DNA of 64,000 nucleotides from Luscinia megarhynchos (taxonomy: Eukaryota > Chordata > Aves > Passeriformes > Turdidae), in the NCBI GenBank assembly GCA_034336665.1, contig CM067572.1:5200286-5264285 (forward strand), read 5' to 3'. Both the position numbers and the translations under genes were made by a program. Numbering within the stretch: the first letter of the stretch is position 1; every line of letters starts with the position of its first letter. A model generated the notes under the pieces. That model worked only from the letters and a program-made list of their open reading frames with translations. It ran no database searches and was not told the origin of the DNA. Shown piece after piece: positions 1-7,461 of the stretch.

Positions 1-1229
1 ATGCAGCAGAGTCACAAGATTCCAAACAGCTTTCCTAACAAACTCGTAACGGGTTTGGAGCCCTGTGTGAAAGCACGTGGAGTCAGGGCTGGTGCACGTT
101 GCCTTTGGAGATGATTTCTCTGCTGCAGTCTCAGCTCACACTTGTGCCAAGCTTGGGACTACCTAGAACTAGTTCACAGCTGAAGCAAGGAAATGTGAAA
201 CTGTGGTGGTGGCAAATCTGTTTTAAACTTCAGCCTCAGTCTCTCTCACGGAATGGGCATGACTGGCTTAAGCTACACAAAATCCTCGAGTCTGGAGTGA
301 CTAACAAAAAACCAGTGTAGAGCCATGGCTTGTACCTGGGGGTGGTATAGAAAAGAGAGGAATGTAGGAAAGAGCAGAGCTATAACATGTTATTGCAGGA
401 GATGAAAAACTGAATAACTGATGAATCATGCTTTGAGTAAATGCATTTGCGCACCTACAAGCCTGATAGATTTCTTTGGGCAAGAAAAGTACACCTCTAG
501 CTGCAGCTGTTTTACTTCTGCTTAACGTTGAAAAAAGTACTTTATTAATGAGGATTGAAGATTAGTTTGCCTGCTCTTCAGTTACTACATTGTGCTGGTT
601 TTTTTTTTCTAAAATTGTTTTCAGAACTACAGCAGTCCAGCCAGACTTTGCCATTAATACTTTATTAGCAGTAGCCAGTTGTATTATAAATGCTAGAAAT
701 TTGCTTTTCTACTTATATGTGCACCATATGCCTGGAAGATTTCTGGAAGACTTTGTTTTCTGCCTTTTCTGCAGCAGCTGCTGCTGGGCTAAGATGCCTT
801 TATTTCAATAGTAGTTTTTATTCAGTAGGAAAACATTTTAAATATTCTTTTACTTTTTTTTTTTCTTTCTTTCACAAATGTCTTTCTGGGAAATGCGGCT
901 GGACATATTTCTCCTTCTTAAGATGAACATTACTATCAGTAATTCCCTTAAGGTAAACGTACTAACCCTGACAGTGAAATTTATCAGCCTGATGCTTCTC
1001 CTGCCTTTGAACAACTGAGCCCTGTACCTTGTGTGGTAGCATCCAGGATTACAGGACAAATTGTAGATTTAGGGACAGAATTAACAGCGAAATGCTTCCA
1101 AGCAGAACTAAGTCATTAATCTGGGTCGGGGAAATTTGTTTTACTAAGGAGGCAGTATTGTAATGGCAGTGCATTCAAGATCAAAGTGTACCGGTTAAGA
1201 GGCTTTGTGGGAGCAGTGTAATTGCAGCA
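1..1229. other. Left-end noncoding stretch
   Basis: I see no gene here. The stretch is AT-rich with poly(T) tracts near 600 and 850. The short open frames (up to 78 codons) have no recognisable protein similarity, and several start at non-ATG codons. One CACGTG E-box lies at 74-79. Splice sites are present only at chance density. If the CpG island to the right is a bidirectional promoter, this could be the flank or first intron of a leftward transcript, but nothing in the sequence shows that. Confidence 0.6.
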
Positions 1230-1240
1230 GTTCAGATGCG

Positions 1241-1719
1241 CAGAGCTGCGCTCTGGTGCGCCGGATCCGGGCGGGTTCAGCTCCGGAGTGCCCGCAGTGC
1301 CCGATGCTCTGTCCCGCGGGGATCAGCACAGAGCGGTGCTCTGGATCCGGGCGGGTTCCGCTCCGGAGTGCCCGCAGTGCCCGGTGTTCTGTCCCGCAGG
1401 GATCAGCACAGAGCGGTGCTCTGGATCCTGGCGGGTTCAGCTCCGGAGTGCCCGCAGTGCCCGGTGTTCTGTCCCGCAGGGATCAGCACAGAGCTGTGCT
1501 CTGGATCCGGGCGGGTTCAGCTCCGGAGTGCCCGCAGTGCCCGATGCTCTGTCCCGCAGGGATCAGCGCTGAGCTGTGCTCTGGATCCGGGCGGGTTCAG
1601 GCCGGGAGTGCCCGCAGTGCCCGGTGTTCTGTCCCGCAGGGATCAGCACAGAGCGGTGCTCTGGGTCCGGGCGGGTTCAGCTCCGGAGTGCCCGCAGTGC
1701 CCGGTTTCTGTCCCGCAGG
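1241..1719 (+). repeat. 80-bp GC-rich minisatellite, six copies
   Basis: Six head-to-tail copies of an 80-bp unit start near 1241, 1321, 1401, 1481, 1561 and 1641. The first copy diverges at its left edge, and the last is 1 bp shorter. Each unit contains GGATCC or a close variant, then CTCCGGAGTGCCCGCAGTGC, then GTCCCGCAGG. Copies 1 and 4 share CCGATGCTCT where the others have CCGGTGTTCT or a deletion, exactly 240 bp apart, which hints at a trimeric higher-order unit. The unit lacks stop codons in all three + frames, and 80 is not a multiple of 3, so each frame cycles through the same three peptides. This produces three overlapping open frames (1205-1780, 1222-1572, 1236-1943). Only the last clearly starts with ATG, and it has a poor context (C at -3). 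I read these as by-products of the repeat, not genes. Confidence 0.95.
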
Positions 1720-2035
1720 AATCACCCAGCTCCTCTCACCTGCCCTCCCAGCCCGGGGATGCGACTTGCACAGGCACTAGAAGATGTAGATCAGAAATTA
1801 TCCTCCCAAAAGATGTAGGACAAGGCTTGAACACCACCACTACCTGCCAAAGGGTACAAAAGGCCGAGAGAAGGGGCTGCTCAGCCACGGAAACCTCAGA
1901 GCCCCTTCTACAGGGGCGTTATAGAGCTGGAGAGGGGCTTTGATAAGGGATGGAGTGATATGACGAAGAACAGCTCTCGGTGGAGAGAGGGTAAATCTAG
2001 ATTAGATGCATGAAGGAAACTCATCCCTGTGAGGG

Positions 2036-2195
2036 CGGTGAGCCCTGGCACAGGTTGCGCAGCGAAGCCGCGGCCGCCCCGTCCCCGGCGCGCTCGGTGC
2101 CGGGCTGGACAGAGCTCCGCACACCCTGGTCCAGCCGAACGCGGCCCTGCCCATGACACAAGAGCTGTAACAAGACACTCCTCACAACCCAACCC
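2036..2195 (+). mobile_element. CR1 LINE 3' end, CpG-rich copy
   Basis: The order of blocks follows the avian CR1 3' end in sense orientation: GAGCCCTGGCACAGGTTGC, then a CAGCGAAGCCGCGGCCGCCC block (consensus about CAGAGAAGCTGTGGCTGCCC), then GCTGGACAGAGCTC, CCTGGTCCAGCCGAACG, GGCCCTGCCCATG and finally CTCACAACCCAACC. Many positions that are TG or CA in typical CR1 copies are CG here. The copy is therefore embedded in, and has contributed CpGs to, the island. No terminal octamer is visible, and the last third is divergent. The family call comes from recalled consensus, not an alignment. Confidence 0.75.
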
Positions 2196-2315
2196 TCCCG
2201 CGGTCCCGTCCCGTCCCGTTCCGGCCGCTCCGTCGCGGCCCCGCGGGCGCTCCCCGGGGTGGCCCCTCACGGCCGGGGCCGGGCGCGCTCCGCTTTACGG
2301 CTGCTGAAAACTCCC

Positions 2316-2325
2316 GGGGCGGGCC
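2316..2325 (+). promoter_or_regulatory. GC box (Sp/KLF site)
   Basis: GGGGCGGGCC matches the Sp1/KLF GC box and sits in the core of the CpG island, just left of the 21-bp minisatellite. A second GGGCGG lies at 2033-2038 at the edge of the CR1 copy. Confidence 0.4.
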
Positions 2326-2342
2326 GGGCCGGGCCGTGCGGC

Positions 2343-2600
2343 GCCGGGCACGGCGCGGGGCAGCGCAGGTAGCGCCGGGCGTCGCTCGGGGCAGCGCTGG
2401 TAACGCCGCGGGCAGCGCAGGTAACGCGGGGCACAGCGCAAGTAAGGCCGGGCACCGCACCGCGCGGGGTAGCGCGAGTATCACCGGGCGCAGCGCAGGT
2501 AACGCGGGGCACCGCTCAGGTAACGCGGGGCACAGCGCAGGGCACCGCTTAGGTAACGAGGGACACCGCTCAGGTAACGCGGGGCACAGCGCAGGTGAGC
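2343..2600 (+). repeat. ~21-bp minisatellite with splice-donor-like units
   Basis: This is a degenerate tandem array of GGGGCACAGCGCAGGTAACGC-type units (20-22 bp). GT dinucleotides in donor-like context fall at 2369, 2400, 2421, 2442, 2478, 2499, 2520, 2553, 2574 and 2595. The spacings are 31, 21, 21, 36, 21, 21, 33, 21 and 21, so the units are arranged as triplets of about 73-78 bp. Most read CAG|GTAACG and the last reads CAG|GTGAGC. The array is open in one + frame (2336-2923, Ser-Ala-Gly-Asn-Ala-Gly-His-like repeats), but that frame starts at GTG and has no well-placed ATG, so I do not call a protein. Confidence 0.85.
2592..2600 (+). other. Candidate 5' splice site (CAG|GTGAGC)
   Basis: This is the last and best donor of the minisatellite ladder and matches the vertebrate 5' splice-site consensus from -3 to +6 with one deviation (C at +6). 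If the CpG island drives a rightward transcript, this is a natural end for a noncoding first exon. It may simply be one variant repeat unit. Spliced RNA reads would decide. Confidence 0.25.
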
Positions 2601-2717
2601 CCGGCTGGGCCGGGCGGGACCCCCGCGCTCCTCACCCCGGCCCCGCTGTCAGCGCGGGGGCGAACTCTGTCCGCTCCGTGCGTGTTTTTTTTTCTGAAAG
2701 TAACTCAGAGCTGGGTG

Positions 2718-2727
2718 AAATAAAAGG
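2718..2727 (+). promoter_or_regulatory. Weak TATA-like element
   Basis: AAATAAAAGG lies in the CpG island just upstream of GGATCCGCGGCCGC. It resembles a TATA box but lacks the first T-A step. CpG-island promoters are usually TATA-less, so this is a weak call. Confidence 0.12.
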
Positions 2728-2985
2728 ATCCGCGGCCGCTCCGCCGGGGGCTGCGGGCTGTGTGTGGGGCAGGACAGGTGAATGCGCCGTGCGGATGGTC
2801 CCGCTCTCTCTCTCCATCCCTGGTTGCCGCTGCCCCCGTGGAGCTGCTCCGCGTTCTGCTCTTTGCTTTCCGTTCGCTGGGAAACGGGACACCAGCGTGG
2901 TCCCGCCGGAGTTTAGAAACTGAACGATGCGCTAGCGCCTTTAAGCTTTTAAATATTGGAACAGAACCCCCAGAAGGCGGTGTCA

Positions 2986-2991
2986 CACGTG
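2986..2991. promoter_or_regulatory. E-box CACGTG at right edge of CpG island
   Basis: A palindromic CACGTG followed by GC lies in the CpG-rich sequence. It matches the bHLH (USF/MYC/MITF-type) consensus. Its position in the probable promoter makes it more credible than an isolated hit, but occupancy is unknown. Confidence 0.3.
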
Positions 2992-3315
2992 GCGAACTTG
3001 CTGCGAGCCGTCGGCGGGATGACAGGCGCGCTCCCCGCGGGGTTTGGGGTGCGCTCCGGGTACCAGCAGCGCAACAGGGCAATTTGGCAAGTTTCAGCCC
3101 AGACAGCGTTGTCATTGTCGTCCTTCTGTGCGATCCTCACTGTCTTGGTTTCTCCATCCGTGCAGAGCTCCTTGACTTCAGCAGGTATTTGTGTCCTGTA
3201 ACTGAGATGGCCTCGAAATTGTAATTAAAACAAACTCCGTGCCGAGTGTGGAGTTGACACTTGGAATACAGCGCTGAGGCATCTCGCTGACTTCAGCTGA
3301 AACGTGCAGCGTTGT

Positions 3316-3326
3316 TGCTGAGTCAT
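3316..3326 (+). promoter_or_regulatory. NF-E2/MAF-type site (TGCTGAGTCAT)
   Basis: TGCTGAGTCAT is an exact 11-base match to the classical NF-E2 / MAF recognition core, with an embedded AP-1 site TGAGTCA. It lies 240 bp right of the CpG island edge. An exact 11-mer is unlikely by chance at one given place, although tolerated variants make such hits less rare. Confidence 0.3.
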
Positions 3327-4624
3327 CAGGACAGAAATATTCGAGGAAGAAATAAAGAATTTGGATTTTTAACCCTAATGTGAGCAGCCTGTTTCATGTT
3401 GGCTTATTTATTACTTGGTACATATTTCTTGCGTTTACAGGCAAATTTATTTGTTCAGTGGTTAGCATATGGAAAGCATTAGATGACTGAAATTGTAACG
3501 ATGCCAGTCCTGTATATCAAGCAATAACTGTATGTATTTTGAGAATTTTAATCTAAAGAGCCCTTGTACGAGTCCCAGTACATCCATAATGCAGCATTTA
3601 TCTCTGCTATCATCAAAATACTAAAGAGTGTCTTCTGAATTTCGGTCATGGGTCACATTCCTAGTCGATGTCTTAACTGTATGATAATCTACCATAAAGT
3701 TAATCACCTGAACCAAGCCAGAGTGATCTTTTGTAGCTTACCTTTAGCAGCATTTTTTTTCACCTGGAGTTTTTTAATTAAAAACTCTAGAGCTACACAC
3801 ACAGCATTTTCTTAAATAAGCGATAAATTATCCCACAGAAACACAGGGTTTTTTTCCAAGTTTCATCAGATATTTCTTGGTTTTAGTGTCTATCTAAACT
3901 TAGCAGAGGTTTACTTTTTTCGCATTCTTAAAAATATGAATTTTACGTTGCTGAAGATGTTGACTGAAACAATACTAACAGAGCGCCTTGATAATGAATC
4001 ACTTTTATTTGTGATAATGCAAAACTTGTGTGGTTTTTTTTTTTTGCATTGGAAGAGTTGTTTATCTGAGGCAGCAGATAAAGTTTAAATGGGAAGAAAG
4101 TCAGAATTGTCTCAGTTAATAGAAGGGATGCTCGTGGTTCTCATGCATGTCACAAGCTGCAGTTTTTTGGGAGCAGCTCCCATAGTCATGCTGGATCATA
4201 TGACTTCTCGCTCTGCTAATCTTCATAGCTGAAGTCTTTGCCACTGCTGTGGTACATACCTGCATTATTTTTTCCCCCCTTTTAAAATAACCTCAGGGTA
4301 TTAATACAAACTAGACAAAAATAGACCTTCAAAGAGCTTTATCTCCTCCTTACTAAACAGATTTATTTCACAACTTCTTTGTGATTCACATGTAATTCTC
4401 CAGGGAACGTGTGCTGTAGATCTTCATTATGGTAATCTGTCAAATAGACATTTCTAAATCCTCAGACTTCTCCAATGACTCTGGGTCTTCTACTTTAAAC
4501 AGGATTTTGTTGGCCAGGCCAGCATTCCTGCAGTATAGGATCACTTGAACGCTGCTTGGGGAGTGTTATGCTTTTTCTTTTTGTTTCGTTTTCTTCTTTT
4601 CCAGGCCTCTCCTCTCCTGTGATA

Positions 4625-4650
4625 TTTGCTTTTCTGTTTAGGTAAATGCA
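4625..4650 (+). other. Juxtaposed acceptor/donor (recursive-splice-like) site
   Basis: A pyrimidine-rich tract ending TTTGCTTTTCTGTTTAG is followed immediately by GTAAATG, so the 3' splice site abuts a 5' splice site at 4641/4642. This is the layout of ratchet points used in stepwise removal of very long introns. Donor strength is moderate (A at +5). The motif can arise by chance in a window this long. Confidence 0.25.
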
Positions 4651-6313
4651 TTATAAATACTTATTTATAAATGAGTTCATTAGGAATATGCAATGTAATG
4701 TGAGGAAGTCATTGATAGATGGCTCTACATTAAAACTTAGTAGGACTGGAATCCTGTTTTGCATTTGTGTGCAGATCATGCTTTGGTTTGCAATTAATCC
4801 AGCTATGAAATAGGCATTATCTCCAGCTGTGGGACACAGAGCAGGTACTGATGTGGAAATTGCCTCCAGTAAGTAACTCAGTGTTCTGACTGAGAAAGGA
4901 GTTTCTAGCCAGGTGAGGATCAGTCTCTTCTCCTGAGTAACAAGCAAAAGGACACGAGGAAACTGCTTGTGTGGTTTGGAAGCACCAAAGGTCACTATTC
5001 ATCCTCCAGTACCTGTGTAGTTCCAAAAACCTGATAATCGAGTGCACCTGTCACAGCCCAGGCTGAGTGCAGAAAAAGCAGTTGTTTTCTTTCAGCCCTC
5101 TTCTTGCCATGGGATCTGTTGGTCAATTGGGATCTAGCAGGGAAAAAAATACCAGGAGTGTGTATCTGAAAACGTAACCAAGAAGTATTCAGATGGAGGT
5201 TCACCAACACTGCTTCTGGTTTCTTGTACAAGTGTGTCTGCAGTTCTCTGTGGATATCTGAAGCACAGGAACTGAGTGAAAATGAGAATATCCTATTATT
5301 ACTGATTGGTTACTTGTGTCAAAAATCAGCGATATGACACTACTGACATGGGTTGTTGACTCAGACTTTGAATTCAGACTGGTTAACTCTGTACAGCACT
5401 AAGTGCAGCATTTCACGTTTATCCAGAGCCAAAGGACTCAGCAGTCACACGGTTGTTTTGAGATTTATGCTTGAAAATTAGAGGGATGTGTCTTCCAGAC
5501 AGGTGTGGGGAGGGGGGATACATGCAACAGTCATCTGGGAAGTTGAATTGGTAGAATTGTTGGGCCTTGTTCTTTAGTTTTCCTTGATTGTTTGTTTTAG
5601 CAAGGAATTTAACTGTTTTCCATGTAAATACAGCTAAATTTGAGAACTTGTGCAAAAGCTCCAGTGTGACTCAATCTGTGTGTGACTGGAAATGTACTGT
5701 GTCTTTGTGTTTGGCACTAATGAAATCGCTCCAAGAATCTTCTGTCAAGTTTGGGTCTTCATGCTTCAAGCAGGATATTAGAGTCAAAGAGACTTCGGAG
5801 AAGAACTGTTAGAATGAAGAAGGATTGAAAAGAACTCCTGGGGGAGAAGTTCTAAGAGCTCAATATGTTAAATATTATCGAAGAGAAAGGAGGGGAGGGA
5901 CTTGATTGCATGTTAGAAGCATGTGCCTTGTGAACAGAAATTCTGTGATGAAGCAGAAAATGATGGGATATCTAGATCCTGTGGCTAAAATATGAGCCAG
6001 ACACATTTGCAGTAGAAATAAGAACTGCATCTTCAGCAAGGGGGTAATTTATTGCACATTATGGTAGGATATTCATCAAAGGAAAATTTTAATTCAAATA
6101 TGGTATTCTTCCTTTAAGAGGAACTTAAGTAAAACTTAATTGAGAGCATGTGTCCATGTGTTACATGAGTCACAGCAGATAAAGCATTTTTTCCTGTATC
6201 TAAATACCTGCAGCTACATAAAAAGACAATAATAAAGTATGGTTAGCCCTGTTGAAATTAGAACAGAACTGATGGAGAACTGAAGGCTTAAATGTCTAAA
6301 ATGCCTGGAAACA

Positions 6314-6376
6314 ATGAATCACAGACTGGTTAGGGTTGGAAGGGATGTCTGGAAATCATATAGTCCAACCCCCAAA
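6314..6376 (-). mobile_element. CR1 LINE 3'-terminal fragment
   Basis: GAATCACAGACTGGTTAGGG, then TTGGAAGGGATGTCTGG and ATCATATAGTCCAACCCCC, is the reverse complement of the CR1 3' end. It is a short fragment of about 60 bp. Its sequence beyond 6376 is not recognisable. Confidence 0.85.
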
Positions 6377-6922
6377 ACAAAGAACTCTAAAACAAGAATT
6401 TGTTTCTGTACTGAAGATTGAAAAGTTGGCTTGGTGAATAATTCTTTATCAATGCAAAGATGTCATTACACTCAATTTCTGCATTAGGAAGTCCTGGCCA
6501 TTTTAAATACTAAATTGACATGCCAGTTGCTAAGATTCCGTAAAAGTTCTTGTGAAATTACTGGGAAAATTAAGGTGGTTGAAGCTCAGAATCTGAAAGG
6601 AAGGTGAAATTAAAAAAAAATTAAAAATCCTGCTGTCGTTGAGTAACTTTCAGAGAAGAGAACACTTGGGCTGCTGTAGAAAACTGCTGAATGCATCAGG
6701 GTGGTAACAGAACATAGTCTGTGTGTGTGGGAATTATTGGAGGGTTTGCAAGGAGGGATTTGTAGATCCTGCAGAGATTTGGGGGAAATCTGTGTTATAA
6801 CGCATTATCTCCTGCCGTGAAGAGCCAGCAGGAATGTTCTGAGGTTTTTTCCTGTGCTCAGTTTTACATGCCTTTAGCAGTCAACGCTTTCAGCTCTTAG
6901 GCTTAGTGGAATTGTAGGCAGC
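6377..6922. other. Noncoding stretch between CR1 fragment and solo LTR
   Basis: I see no gene, only AT-rich sequence with an A9 tract near 6612. The last five bases (GCAGC, 6918-6922) form the left copy of the probable target-site duplication of the LTR. Confidence 0.6.
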
Positions 6923-7461
6923 TGTGCTGGTTTTGCTGGGGATAGAGTTAATTTTCTTCCTAGTAGCTGGAACGGGGCTGTGCTTTGAATTTATGCTGGA
7001 AATGGTACGGATAACAAAGGGATGTTCTGGTTAGCACTAAGTAATGCTTGCACAGAGCCAGGGCATTTTCTGCTCCTCATCCAGTGAGGGGGCTGGGGGT
7101 GGACAAAGAGTTGGAAGGGTCAGAGTTGGCATAGCTAATCTCAGTGACCCAGGGAATATTCCAGACTAAATGGTGTTGTGCTCAGCTTAAAGCTGGGGAA
7201 GCAGAAAAGGGGGACATTCATAGTGATGGCACTCCCCTTCCCAAGTCATTTTTAGGGATGGTCTGAACACCTAACTGCCCATGGGAAGTGGAGAACAAAT
7301 TCCGTGTTTGGTTTTGCTTTCATGCACAGCTTTTACTTCACCTGTTCAACTGGCTTTATCTCAGCCCACAGGTTTTCTCACTTCTCTGATTCCCTTCCCA
7401 CTGTAGGGAGTGGCTGTGTGGGGCTGGGTTGAACCCCCTTGCTGGGAGTTAAACCATGACA
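6923..7461 (+). mobile_element. Solo LTR of an avian endogenous retrovirus
   Basis: This 539-bp element begins TGTGCTGGTTTTGCTGGGGA and ends with CCATGACA, giving the TG...CA ends of an LTR. It follows the order of a common avian ERV LTR: GATAGAGTTAATTTTCTTCC, later GGGATGTTCTGGTTA, ATTCCAGACTAAATGG, a decayed TATA area (CTTAAAGCTGGGG, about 7186), GCCCATGGGAAGTGG, and a U3/R-like end with CTTTATCTCAGCCCACAGG. The flanks GCAGC (6918-6922) and ACAGC (7462-7466) match at 4 of 5 bases, which fits a 5-bp target-site duplication. No internal viral genes flank it, so it is a recombined solo LTR. The class cannot be fixed from this alone. Orientation comes from the order of the promoter-like and poly(A)-like parts. 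Confidence 0.85.

Larger units (their letters stand above)
1230..3075. promoter_or_regulatory. CpG island / probable promoter region
   Basis: This is the only dense CpG region of the window. It has two parts: the minisatellite (1241-1719), and about 2030-3075, where CpG is very frequent against an AT-rich, CpG-poor background. It holds GCGGCCGC (NotI-type) octamers near 2070 and 2730 and GC boxes at 2033-2038 and 2316-2325, and it ends with a CACGTG E-box at 2986-2991. In vertebrates such islands usually mark promoters. Which strand is transcribed cannot be read directly. The + strand G/T excess to the right and a GTGAGC donor at 2595 favour rightward transcription. I found no recognisable first coding exon. 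An alternative is that tandem repeats alone created a GC-rich patch without promoter function. Confidence 0.6.
3076..6313. other. AT-rich noncoding stretch right of the CpG island
   Basis: CpG content drops abruptly and no coding exon is recognisable. The stretch contains poly(T) runs (near 3755 and 4035), a small near-palindrome centred on TTAATTAA at about 3765-3790, and a recursive-splice-like site at 4641/4642. Open frames (4651-4995 minus, 5419-5655 minus) show no protein-like pattern. If the CpG island is a rightward promoter, this is the start of its first intron. Confidence 0.6.

Noticed and set aside
1236..1943. 235-codon ATG frame, longest in the window
   Set aside because: It is created by a stop-free GC-rich 80-bp repeat that is open in all three frames. 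The ATG context is weak and the sequence after the array shows no protein-like pattern.
2336..2923. 195-codon frame with Gly/Ala/Ser/Asn/His repeats
   Set aside because: It starts at GTG, with no well-placed ATG. The repeat peptide is a by-product of the 21-bp minisatellite, whose unit length is a multiple of 3.
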